Shown: positions 11,199-21,479 of the stretch, one piece after another | Layout: each line of letters starts with the position of its first letter | Position numbering within the stretch: the stretch's first letter is position 1 | NCBI GenBank assembly: GCA_030704615.1 | Contig: CM060733.1 | Coordinates: 48,608,001-48,672,000, forward strand | Length of the DNA: 64,000 nucleotides | Direction: 5' to 3' | Origin: Takakia lepidozioides | Taxonomy: Eukaryota > Streptophyta > Takakiopsida > Takakiales > Takakiaceae | Notes under the pieces: model-generated | What the model was told of the DNA's origin: nothing | Database searches by the model: none | The model's input: the letters and a program-made list of their open reading frames with translations, nothing else | Position numbers and translations under genes: made by a program

Positions 11199-11857
11199 TC
11201 TCTCAAACTTCGATGACCAACATTAAGGCTGAGAGGATCTGGCATAACATTGACAGTTTTAAATAACGAATGTGTGTAATGATCAGGCCGGCCATAGTTT
11301 AATTCATCAATAACACAGAGTTGCTTCCCAAATGGCTCACACTCAAGGCATATGTTCGAGATCGCCGTCGGTTGCCACTGATAGCGGAACTTTGTGCAAC
11401 CGAGGAGATGGATACAGTCGGAGATTGATATAAGATATGACCAGACACCTCACTGGTAGCTGTACTTGATGACCTTGATGAACGTAAAGCCTCGCGGTCC
11501 CTCCGCTCAGTCTTTCGCTGCTGTTCTTATTTCTTCTCCTGTCGAATTTGATTCTGAACTTGACACTGGAATATAACTGTGTGGAGGCAGCACATAAATG
11601 AACTGTTAAAGAAAATACAAAGATCATTGAAATATCATTGATCTCACAAAAGTCATGTGAAGTCAACATACGTATAGGTACAAATGATAAAACTGATGGA
11701 CTACACACAAAATATGACAAAGTTAAACTACATACCCAGATAATCGGGATCCTTTTGCGATGGGTGCCAAACAGAAACATCAATAAATCTCTAAAAAAAA
11801 CATCTTAATCGAATCATCCTAAAGAATGTATTCACTCCCAACTTTAAGAAAAACTAG
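11199..11857. other. Internal region next to a minus-strand LTR; no recognisable gag
   Basis: A minus-strand open frame (11343-11783) lies where gag would start for the LTR at 11871-12300, but it shows no gag, zinc-knuckle or protease motif. I treat the stretch as non-coding or decayed. Confidence 0.3.
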
Positions 11858-11869
11858 GCTCTGATACCA
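11858..11869 (-). other. Primer-binding site (initiator Met tRNA)
   Basis: The minus strand reads TGGTATCAGAGC, the standard plant retrotransposon primer-binding site complementary to the 3' end of initiator methionine tRNA. It sits one base inside the LTR edge at 11871. Confidence 0.8.
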
Positions 11870-11870
11870 T

Positions 11871-12300
11871 TGTAACACCCAGGATCTACATAAACTAGCA
11901 TAGAAGTACTTCTCAACTTTTTCCCAAAACAACTCGATGCCTTCTAGGCTTTCATTGCAGGTTTATATACCCTTCACAATATGATTATTTTAAAGGTTTG
12001 ACTTGAGAGCCTCAAGTCAAAACTTCTTAATGTCAACATTCCTAGATTTGACATATTCTCCACAATACGACTTTATCAAAGATACTTGCTAAAGTCAACC
12101 TTCTTAGGTTTGACATATTCTCTACAATATGACTTTATCAAAGATTTGACCTACTCTCAGTAATATGAATATCTTAGAGGTTTGACTTGAGAGCCTCAAG
12201 TCAAACTTCCTTAAGCCTTAGAATCCTTCCTAATTATTCTGAAAACTTCTAGGGAACTTTCCTCCTCCATCTAGAACCTTCCAGATTCTACCTTGTTACA
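11871..12300 (-). repeat. 5' LTR of a minus-strand LTR retrotransposon
   Basis: Begins TGTAACAC and ends TTGTTACA on the plus strand, giving 7-bp inverted ends, and abuts a primer-binding site on its inner side. Inside are two copies of GGTTTGACTTGAGAGCCTCAAGTCAAA (a near-palindrome) and two of TTTGACATATTCTC(C/T)ACAATA(C/T)GACTTTATCAAAGA, which look like duplicated enhancer modules. No second LTR or clear pol was found in the window, so the rest of the element is deleted or beyond recognition. Confidence 0.7.
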
Positions 12301-12647
12301 GTAATATGAGAACAATCAAAATTCGTTCGATGGGCCAATGAGGCGTTCATTTGTCATCTGGTTTTTGTTCATTGCGAAAAAAAAATCCTGCAATGCGTGC
12401 ACGGCTATTGCATCCATTGAACGGATGTGGTTCAAGCCCCTCTTTTGCCCGCATGTACTTGAACATGTGTGTGACACATATGCGGAGACACAACAGACGA
12501 ATAAATCATTTACCTCCTCGTTCGTACAGCAACAAATGTCTCTCAATCGGTTCTCGATCATACAATTCGTTCTCCTCCGGCACCCATGGAACTTGTGGGA
12601 GCCGGATAAACCTGGACCTTTATCTGATTCCAATGGAGGTTGAGTTT
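12301..12647. other. Possible decayed coding, no recognised domain
   Basis: A minus-strand frame (12316-12633) is rich in Cys and His, but the cysteines do not form a known finger. It lies downstream of the RING-type pseudogene and could be its 3' remnant, cut off by the MITE. This is uncertain. Confidence 0.2.
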
Positions 12648-13003
12648 TCCATGAGCAGTGAGTAGGTTTTGCCGAACAATGCCGAACTTAAGGGAATATT
12701 CATGGAATATTCTTCTGAACCAGTGTCCATCATATATGGATGAATATTCTATCAAGGAATATTCTTTCGAACCTGTGCCGAACCAGTTCGGACCACTTTC
12801 GAACCTATGGCACTGTTCGGTGCCGAACCTTCAATATTTGAGGGGTTATGTGCAATATAAATTTAGTAAAAATCTCATTTGAAATCCAAAATAGGAATAT
12901 TCTATAAACCGAACCTATCCCAAACCTGGAAGTGGTTCGGCAAATAGGTCCGGACGGTTCAGTGACGTTCGGCAAAACCTGCTCACTGCTCACTACTCAT
13001 GGA
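12648..13003. mobile_element. MITE-like element with about 30-bp terminal inverted repeats
   Basis: The left end TCCATGAGCAGTGAGTAGG.. continues to TTTTGCCGAAC. The right end, reverse-complemented, reads TCCATGAGTAGTGAGCAGTGAGCAGG.. and continues to TTTTGCCGAAC; it carries one extra AGTGAGC unit. The interior (about 290 bp) repeats GAATATTC and CCGAACC/GGTTCGG, so it is highly self-complementary, and has no coding capacity. A CAGTG edge within the TIR recalls hAT elements, but I could not find a convincing 8-bp duplication. Confidence 0.6.
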
Positions 13004-13007
13004 TTTT

Positions 13008-14147
13008 TTAGCCCCCACTCCAATGCCTTCCCAGATTGCAGCAAAACTGCTCTCTCTCCCACCAATCGGGAATGCCTCCCGCATGTATGGTTATCTCCCA
13101 GTCAGATGTGACCCAGAAATACTGGGGATCTTTGACGTATGTCGGGTTTCTGGCATATATGCCATGCATCTCTCTGTCTTCATCCCATACCAAGTTCTTG
13201 CCCCAATGCACATAATTCATAAATGTGAATGGTAGCCCATCCAATGGGAGGTTGTGTCGATTGTATTCAAAACCTATGGGCATCCGATCTTCCAAGCCCC
13301 TCAGCTCATAAAAAATGGCTCGGGATAAGACATGTGAGATGGAACATATGTCCACATAATCCAAGCACATGACATCCCTCTGGGTCGTATGGATTCCTGC
13401 ACATCGAACAAACTGTACGATCTGATATCCATGATGGCAAAACGCGTCGTGGTATCTCCTCCCTCTGGGCCGGTTTGATGTGGCTGGTCATCCTTGTTGT
13501 GGTGTCATACTTTTCCTCTATCTCCAATTCCCAGTTTATGCTTCTGTTCGACCCTGAAATTCTGTGCTCACATCGATCGAAGATAGAATCCACATCTGCC
13601 CAGTTGGTATACTCGGCGAACACGTTTGATGCAATACAGAGATTATTATACCTTTGCATTTTGGCATAAATGCTATCCACGCTACGGTTCGACATGCGTG
13701 CGACACGATGCAAGCCTGACAGTGCCTACTCTACCCGTGCTTCTCTGGAGGCCAATTGGGTCGCCCATTGTACCCAATTCTCCCAATCGCCATTCAATAG
13801 GACCCATGCCCGAATCTCCAACGTTTTGGACAAGCGCCATGCGGTTGCCATGGCAATGTCCCGCTTCTTTGTAACGCGGTGGACATCTGATATCGGATTC
13901 ATCTCGGATTGAATGGCGACCCTCGAGCATTCCCCGGTTTCCAGTACTGGTTCTTTTCCTTTCCTCCTTTTCTCATCCGCAATTCGCTGTTCCTCAACCA
14001 TGGTTTTATCGGCCACAGGGTCCGTAATTTCGTGAATGATGAGGTCAATACTGCGATCGGGCATCGCAAACTTCCCATCCATGTCCACGACGTTTGTTCG
14101 ATCCTCATTGTGGACAACAGTGCCTTCATTGTTTGGAGGCATGTCTG
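13008..14147 (-). pseudogene. RING-H2-like zinc-finger protein, frameshifted
   Basis: Three minus-strand frames join into one product. An acidic/basic N-terminal part (VEEQRIADEKRRKGKEP, then DIAMATAWRLSKTLE) lies at 13726-14147. A middle part ends in a RING-like cluster, CSMCRNPYDPEGC..CGHMFHLTC (about 13340-13430). A C-terminal part has aromatic blocks (HWGKNLVWDEDREMH, FWVTSDWE). C-x2-C and C-x-H-x2-H-x2-C of a RING-H2 are visible; the final C-x2-C pair is lost near a frameshift at about 13340. If functional it would be an E3 ubiquitin-ligase type protein. The upstream end is cut by the retroelement fragment at 14148. The stop at 13008 lies five bases from the MITE. Confidence 0.5.
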
Positions 14148-14320
14148 ACAAATCTTCTGTAATAATTGGTTTGTCCAAGGAATCTCCTTAGACTCTTAAC
14201 ATTTACTGGTGGTGGAGAGGCTTTAATGGCCTCTGTCTTTCTATGATCCACAAGAAGTCCCCTCTTACACACAATGTGTCCCAAAAGCACCCCTGAGTTC
14301 ACACAGAAAGTACACTTCTC
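14148..14320 (-). mobile_element. Scrap of element-C-type gypsy reverse transcriptase
   Basis: 173 bp nearly identical to part of element C at about 35660-35845. The protein reads EKCTFCVNSGVLLGHIVC, then KASPPPVNVKSLRRFLGQT, then YYRRFV, the connection segment after the RT active site. It joins a minus-strand RING pseudogene on its left to a plus-strand HAD-type pseudogene on its right. No flanking duplication was seen, so it may have arrived as filler DNA. Confidence 0.8.
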
Positions 14321-17300
14321 TGGGAGGTCATGACCTTGGTCCTTTGCGATGACGATGTTTGGGAGAAGTGGCAGGAGGTTTTCAGAGAGTGGGAGAAGGG
14401 AATCCTCCTGGACATTAATGGAATGAAGCACAAGGGTGTACGATCGCAGCTGACAAAATCTGCAGTCTGCAAACTGCAAGGATTGAACCCCCTCCAAATG
14501 AAGAAGGTTGCGCAAAAGATTTTGGACTTGAAGATCTGTGTTCGTAGTCCTTACAAGAGAAAAGACCCCAAGATTCTCTGTCTGTCCGATTACATCAATC
14601 GAATAAAGGGCAGACGGTTTATCATCGATGATGTCATGGTGGTATTGGGATTTGACGCCAGGAGCAAGCAGCATCCTCTGGAGCCGTACACAAAACACAA
14701 TAGCTCGAAGTGAAGAAAATATACAAGTTCAACAAGTCGGAGTTCGAGACATTCCGATCGAAACTGGGGGCCAAATACATGAAAAACAAAGTGAATACGA
14801 ATATGAAGACCTAGAAAGTGAGTGACGCTTTCATCAAATACGTGCTTTCATGCAAGAAAAGGGTCGAAGACATAGAGAAGGAAATGGACAACCTCAATGA
14901 TACCTTCAAGTCACATTACCAGTGCATGACTTAGTTGTTTTCATGCAAAGAAATTACAAGAATATTTTCGATGCGTTCTTCGAACAACAGCTGAGACCTA
15001 ATGCATTTGTCTTCTTCTCAACGCAGAGGTCCTCTCCCAATCTGGTTTCGTACATAAGGTTTGGCGAGCGTCGGAACAAGTATATTCTACTTCAGGGGTT
15101 GTATCTTCCTGGAGAGTTTGACAATCCTTACAAGAGCCGGCCAAAGTCATTTACAAGGCCATTCATGTGCCTTGATTACGTATTTCCTGCAACAGCTGCC
15201 CAGATTGAGAACCACGAGGAGCACCTGCAGGGAGTCTTGATGTTCAGCCCCATTAAACCAGTGATTAAGGCTCCGGACATTGAGCTCACAGAACATGAGA
15301 GAGAATGTGCCGCTTATGAACACGAATTGCGGGCAGAGTCGAGCGACTACATTGCGTCCTTATTCTGTGGCGAAGGAATGGCGGCTGTCAATCTCTTTGG
15401 AGGAGTAATGCTAACATCGGCTCTCCACGTAAGCACTTCCATTTCCCATTTCCTATTCGATTTCCTTTTCCATTTCCATTTCCGAAACACAACATTGGAA
15501 CCTTGTGCGATCACTCATTCATCATTTTTACTCACTGTTGGCATCTTTTTGCAGACTAGGAACGTCCAAGTCCTTGATATAAACCACAACCTGTAAAAGA
15601 AATTATGCGCGAATAAGATTGCCACAAATTTCACATTCCTCCACCCGGAGAATAAGGACGGAACCGAGGTTGGCGATGACACAGGGGGAGGGTAGGAGAC
15701 CCACAGGCACAATGACGAAAGAAATGACAATGACGAACAAAGAGATCTGGAGACAAACTAGGAAGAAAGTGACGGAAACGAAACGTTGGACAAAAATGAA
15801 GAACTTGAGGGAGGTGAGGAAGACAAAAGCGACTACCAACACGATGATGCCATCAACACCTTCTTGCAAGAAGAGATAAAACAAATTGAGCATGGCAGAA
15901 ATCCACCAGCTGAACAAGCAGGGAGGGTATTATCTGAAGAAAGCCACCATCCACAAGCCATGCCAAATACCGGTGAAGGAGACAATCCCGTGACTACTGT
16001 GCTGTCTTCCTCCATTGAAGAAGTGGGGGGAGACAATGTACAGGATAACGCTGATTCTAGGGACATCTTTGATAAGGAGATTTTAGAAATAGACTCAATG
16101 GTGGGATTCAGGCCTGTGGAGGGGGATATGCCATTACGGATATCACCATATCAAGGTTTAAGCCAACGAGTTAGAGACATCGTTGATGGTAGGCATCTAG
16201 GGCATTGGTCGGCGATAAAAATTGTATTGACGTGAGTATTGCACATTATGAGTTGTCTTGACACTTGTAAACAAAATTTTCAAAGTTGATATAACATCAT
16301 AATCTTTAAAAAAATGGAACTAATAACCTATTGCTTTGTGATAGTCTCATGAAAGAATCGAAACATATACGGAAGTCTAATCACCAGCATTTTCTGTAGA
16401 TCCGTGAGTCAAATATGGAGGAAGTGACACATACCAGAACAAACGACACACAACAGCGTACAATGAAGAAACAATACGACTTGAGAGTGAGGATATCGTT
16501 GCCCAAGATGGCAGTTTCAGAAACTGCGGGCGATCGTACGAGGTTACTTATGGGAGGGGTCGAGAAAAACATACCGGACGGCGAAAGACCCGTCGCCGGG
16601 GGAGATGGCGTCCAATCCTCATCCGGCTTGGAGCAAGTGTCGCCAAAGCTGGTACTTCATTCTCCGCCTTCTCTTTCCTTCCTGCTTTCTGGACATTGCG
16701 AAAAACATCCAATGAATTAATAATTATTTCTTAATGGGCAGGATGATATGATCTATCCACCACACGAGTTTTCCCAAGCTGTCAATCCCGGGGATTTCTT
16801 TGCTCTTCCAATGGGTCCAAATGGATGTCAGCCCGGATATTATGTCCCGGTTTTGGGTGTCGGGTTCCTATGTAAGGTCTACCTCCATAATGGGCCAAAA
16901 ACCCCTCCCGCAACGCAACCTTGTATCTCCGTTGGAAAATTTAAGTTAGCAATGCGACATGAGGTGGGAGACTTTCTCAAATGGGTCGTGCATAAGTTTT
17001 GGGTCATCTTATGGAACACTGGCAAAGAAGAGACTGTCGTGGATTTCAAATCAGCCTTGTTCGGGAGGAATGCCCACAAGGTCATGCATTACAGTTCCGA
17101 CCAATGTATGGAACATAGACTTACTTTCAACGCATATTGGCCTACGCTTCCTAAGGCCCCAATTTACTTCAAACGACTTTACGACTTGTTCGTAGACCCC
17201 GACTCTAAAGCCTACAGGTCTAACACCCTGCTTATAGACGTTGTTGGGAACATGTACAAGTCTTTCCTCAATCCTCTGAGCCTGATCATCTTCCTACCTA

Positions 17301-17512
17301 AATACGAAACACTTGTAGATGCATACAAAGATGATTTTTTGATGGGTTATCTGAAGCCCCACCTGGAGAAGTTGAGGCATTCAAAAATAGACACTTGGGC
17401 CTTCAATGAGCAGAACCCTTTTTGTATACCTAAGGATGTCTACTTTCAGGATGCTAGAGTGAAATTCACTAATCGCTGGGACTTTCCATGGCCTAAGAAC
17501 AAGGAGGAATGA
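14321..17512 (+). pseudogene. Multi-exon gene with first FCP1/NIF-type HAD module, broken
   Basis: Exons inferred from frame and splice signals are about 14321-15428, 15556-16231, 16396-16650 and 16742-17512. Exon 1 encodes a helical, basic domain (MKKVAQKILDLKICV; later RNYKNIFDAFFEQQLRPN) with two in-frame TAGs and a frameshift near 14715. Exon 2 is acidic with one TAA and two TAGs. Exon 4 is a HAD phosphatase-like module. Its motif I appears as VLGVGFLCKVY where a DxDG/DxNG start is expected, motif II is ILWNTG, motif III is YFKRLYDLF and motif IV is LLIDVVGN (second Asp lost). With motif I and IV acids missing it could not be catalytic. It ends in TGA. The FCP1/NIF assignment rests on motif order. 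Confidence 0.5.
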
Positions 17513-17691
17513 GATGCACATCTAAAGTAGCTACAGGCCCTTGAATTAGAGCATGGAATATTAAAGTGACTAATTTTGAGAATGAACTGGGATTTGGAGG
17601 TCATTGAGTTCCTTATCTGGTCATGGGATTCTTCTTTTCTCCACTCTATTCAGCTTTGATTTACTTAAGTGTCTTTATCACTCCTTCACAG

Positions 17692-18409
17692 ATCCGACAA
17701 CCTGGATCTCCACCTGCGATGGGACCCCGCTTGATAATTTTTGACGTTAATGGAGTGTTGTGCAATATAATGAAGCGCCAAAGCACAGGCCCTGCTCCAC
17801 GCTTTTTGGAATTTGATTACAGAATTCCTGCTATTGTTGGGTATCGGCAAATCTTTAGACGGGAGATGTACTGGGAAGTTTGGCAAGAGTTACACAAGCA
17901 CTTCATTTTAGGTATCTGGAGCTGCATGATGCTTAAAAACTTAAATGTCGTTCTGGATTTGCTCCTATGTGGTCTTCCACGGCCAGCGTTCATCATGTCG
18001 CAGGAGGATTGTATCATTTGCCCAAGCAATCTGCACCCAAATTACCGAACGGGACAAAAACAACCTCTTGTGTTCCTGAAACCACTTCTTAAAGTATGAC
18101 AGAGTTCTGAAGGATATTACAATCAGAGTAACACTCTGCTAATTGATGATACGGCTTTGAAGTGTTTGCTGAACCCTCCTGAATCATGTCTTCTTCTCAA
18201 GTCTTTTGAGAACATCGACGTCAACGATTTCTTCCTTCGCAAACTTAGAGATTTTTTGCTTGGCTTCTTGAAATTTGAAAACGTTTCGAGCTTCTTGAAA
18301 GCAAGGAGAATAGGTTTTCCACCTTTTAAAGTTAACGATCCACAGTTCAGGCCTCTTCTTGACTATATTGACAATTCACAATATCGTGATTTCCGAGTAA
18401 ATGATAAGT
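17692..18409 (+). pseudogene. Second FCP1/NIF-type HAD module
   Basis: Follows a clean acceptor (TCCTTCACAG). Motif I is LIIFDVNGVLC (DxNG form, as in some plant FCP1-like proteins), motif II GIWSCMM, motif III VFLKPL, and motif IV TLLIDDTALKCLLNP with both aspartates. These are in the right order and spacing for a HAD phosphatase that would remove phosphate from protein Ser/Thr. One in-frame TGA at 18097, inside a KVW-like context, interrupts it and is explained by TGG to TGA. It is the best preserved of the three modules and probably derives from duplication of its neighbour. Confidence 0.6.
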
Positions 18410-18652
18410 AAATATTCGCGACCTACTGTGGACACAATTTACTACTTAATATTGATTGTCAAGACCATGGAATTTCAGTCTTCTTCTGATATTCTTCTGC
18501 ATTGCATGGAAATTGTTATATTGCCAATCCATATGCAACGGTCAATGGATTCATTGTTCCTTTATGTCCGTCGATTTCTTTTCGGAACCACGCGCGATCA
18601 CGCGTTCTTCCAACTCAAATTTATTGCTTTGTTGACATATATTTCATTTGCA

Positions 18653-19837
18653 GGTATGCCCATATATTCTCCACGCCACAAATGCATCTCCAAGTGGCGA
18701 AACATGTTCGTCTAATATTGTTGACGATGTAGAAATGATCAGGCCAAAAGCTTTCCAAGGACCTGACAACTTGTTGTCTAATCATGCATCCATTGCTGTT
18801 ATGGAGCGTGATCCCATCAGTGTTTCAGATGTAGTTTTGAGGCTCAAAATGTCAAAAGGTGAATCCACCGTTAGCAGGGTCGATGATTTAACTGGGGTTG
18901 GCTGTGCATAGTGGAAAGCGACTCTCAATATCTTGGGGAATCCTCTTTGGAGCCGTCCTTATCTCAACACTTTCCACCAGACGCCATCATGGGGCATCTA
19001 CATGAGTCTACCAAACAACACGTTCCATTGGTTGCAACTGTTGCTGAACTGCCTCCTCATCATGTCGTAATTCCAAGCGTGTCACCGGATCACGAGGGCT
19101 GGACACCTCACCTGCTGATAAGTCAGGTGATTTAATTCTATTTTATCCATGCGTTTTATTGTTACCGTGTTTCTGTTCATCCTCCGATTTTCTTTCTTTA
19201 CTCCAGGCCAGAAAAGCTGCAATGTATGACCTTCATGTGAAGCGGCAACTTCTGTGGGGTTGTATTCCAAGGTAATCATTTTTTTCCGTTTGAATTCGGT
19301 TCAAGATGTGCAGAAAGAAAGAAACCAAATTCCTTTGTCAACCGTCAGCGAGAAGGTTATTGAACTCATTCATTCGCCGACTGAGGTCAGCACACCGACA
19401 AGACCTGCAAATATTTCTGCACATCCCCAACCCCCCAGAATTCTGGATGGTCCCGTGTCAAGGAAATGTCTCAGATCACAGCAATCAGCGGCGGTCATCT
19501 CCGACGATGAAATAACAACATCTGTCTTCCGAAAATTATGAAACAATTTTGTTTCATATGGTCTGCCGAACATTGCACAGATACAGCTGGACATATTAAT
19601 CCTGGAATGAAATATCTTATTAAAGATATTAAGAGTATTCTCGTAAAATTTAATGGGAAAAAATTTGCTAGGCAGGGGCAAATTCTACTGGTCGATGATG
19701 ACCCATCCAAGGCACTCCGAAACCCAGTGAATACTGGAGCCTTCCCAATCACATTCAAGGAATCAAGTAATGAGAAGGATTTGGTTGACATCACCAAAGC
19801 ATTGTGGCCTTTTCTCTTGGGCTTGATGGAATGTTGA
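18653..19837 (+). pseudogene. Further exons and third, partial HAD module
   Basis: Exon-like blocks run 18653-19123 (frameshift near 18905), 19208-19273, 19317-19545 and about 19538-19837. The last carries FIWSAEHCTDT, matching HAD motif II, and QILLVDDDPSKALRNP, matching motif IV, then LVDITKALWPFLLGL and a TGA. The N-terminal half with motif I is not seen, and the 19317-19545 block is Ser/Pro-rich linker. It may be the C-terminal end of one long multi-HAD protein or a separate paralogue; I cannot decide. Confidence 0.45.
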
Positions 19838-20181
19838 ATAATTAGTAGTGATGGTGCGCCATAACGATAGTATAAAAAATTTATTGACTTAAATCAACCC
19901 CCTTTCCGTGATTTTCCTTCGGAGTGTGAGTTTAAAATGATATGTCATCGTAAAGCAGAAATTAGAGATATGATAGTACAGAGATTTGGAGAGGAACAAT
20001 ATCAAGAAGTGTTACAAAACCCACGACCTGTCGTCTTTCCTATAATTAGAAATTGGAAGGTATACATAGGTGTATATACATAGCTCATGGATCGAGGTAG
20101 ACATTTTTCGCCTAATTTTCCACCGCCAAATGTATTTAGTATCAATGTGCGCGTCATCGACAAACATCATCTTTAACATAG

Positions 20182-20249
<68 letters not shown>

Positions 20250-20407
20250 AATAGCCACAAGGCTAATTTTTAGTTGCAGAATTTGGGGTAGAATTCATTA
20301 ACCTTGTCATGAGTTCAAACGTCACTTTTGTATTACCAATAGTGAATAGAGATAGTATACATTAATTTTAGAAGACAAACATCACGAAGGAGGAGTAGTG
20401 GAGCAAG
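19838..20407. other. Intergenic; no gene seen
   Basis: Contains the CT microsatellite described separately. No primer-binding site or LTR could be identified for the gypsy element that starts at 20408. Confidence 0.4.
20183..20247. repeat. (CT)n microsatellite
   Basis: About 32 uninterrupted CT dinucleotides. The apparent Arg/Glu and Ser/Leu open frames across it are translation artefacts. Confidence 0.98.
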
Positions 20408-21477
20408 ATGACGGACAATGAAGAAATGGTGGACAACGCACACACTACTCATCAAGCCAATGATCAGACGGTGTAGATAATGGAGCACTTACACAAATTG
20501 CAGAATGCTCTTGTCACGACCCAACAACAAAACAACGTGTTGATGGAGGAGCTTAAACAAGTGAGACAATCAACCGCCCCGGGACTGGTTGTTGATGGGT
20601 TGGATACGTTGCTGCAAAAGATGACCAAGACGTGCAAGGTCGAGCCGTATAAAAGAAGTCGCGCCATGGAGTTCTAGAAAGATGGATTTATCGAATGGAG
20701 GTACATCTGTCATATTTCCCTACATCAAGTGATTTGGACCACGGATTGTTCATACGATCTTTTCTACTCGACAATGCTTCAACATGGTTACAGACATGGG
20801 AGAGAAGACAGATTGCAAAATGAGAACCTTTACTATGGAGCACCTTGAAGGCGGGACTGCTCCAACAATTCAAGGCAGTAGATGCTGTTACAACTGCTCG
20901 AATGAAATTATGGAATTTGAAACAACGCGGGAGTGTGCAAAATTACATTGAAGATTTTTTGAATCTTCAGGTCCAAATCGAAGACATGAGTCCTGCAGAA
21001 GTTTTAGACAACTTCAAAAGAGGATTGAAGAAGAAAATTCAAGGAGAGGTAATTTTACGCAACCCGGTTGATGTCCACGAAGCAATTTCATTGGCCCAAA
21101 AGATTGAAGGGACGCTACCAAAATACAACGAAGGCATACACGTTCGATTGAACCAATACGGACCAACTCCTATGGAGCTTGGAAATCTTCGAAGACGGTA
21201 TAACTTCCAATACTCTCAAAGAAATAGGCCGGGAATCAGATATGAGGAAGATAACACACAGCGGCGAATGAAATTGAATGACAAGGATGTGACCTCCTCA
21301 ACATTCTCACGAACAGAAGGACAAAGGGAAACTAGACAATGTTACAATTGTGGAAAATACGGACATCTTGCAGCCAACTATCGAAGTGGAAGGTACAATC
21401 GACAAACTTATCGAAGACCTCTTAACAATTTAACAAACATCACAATGAGCAGAAAAACGAGGACAACCAGTAAGTAG
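20408..21477 (+). pseudogene. gag of gypsy A
   Basis: Starts at an ATG (MTDNEEMVDN). A coiled region (LHKLQNALVTTQQQNNVLMEELKQV) is followed by the retrotransposon gag core (YFPTSSDLDHGLFIRSFLL, STWLQTWERR, LLQQFKAV, LKQRGSVQNYIEDFLNL). Near the end lies a zinc knuckle, CYNCGKYGHLAANY, whose final Cys is replaced by Tyr, so Zn binding and RNA packaging would be impaired. In-frame TAG (20476) and TGA (about 20821) and a frameshift near 20680 break the gene. Confidence 0.8.
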
Positions 21478-21479
21478 AT

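Noticed and set aside
20012-20273. Arg/Glu and Ser/Leu repeat proteins
   Set aside because: They are translations of the (CT)n microsatellite with unrelated flanks.
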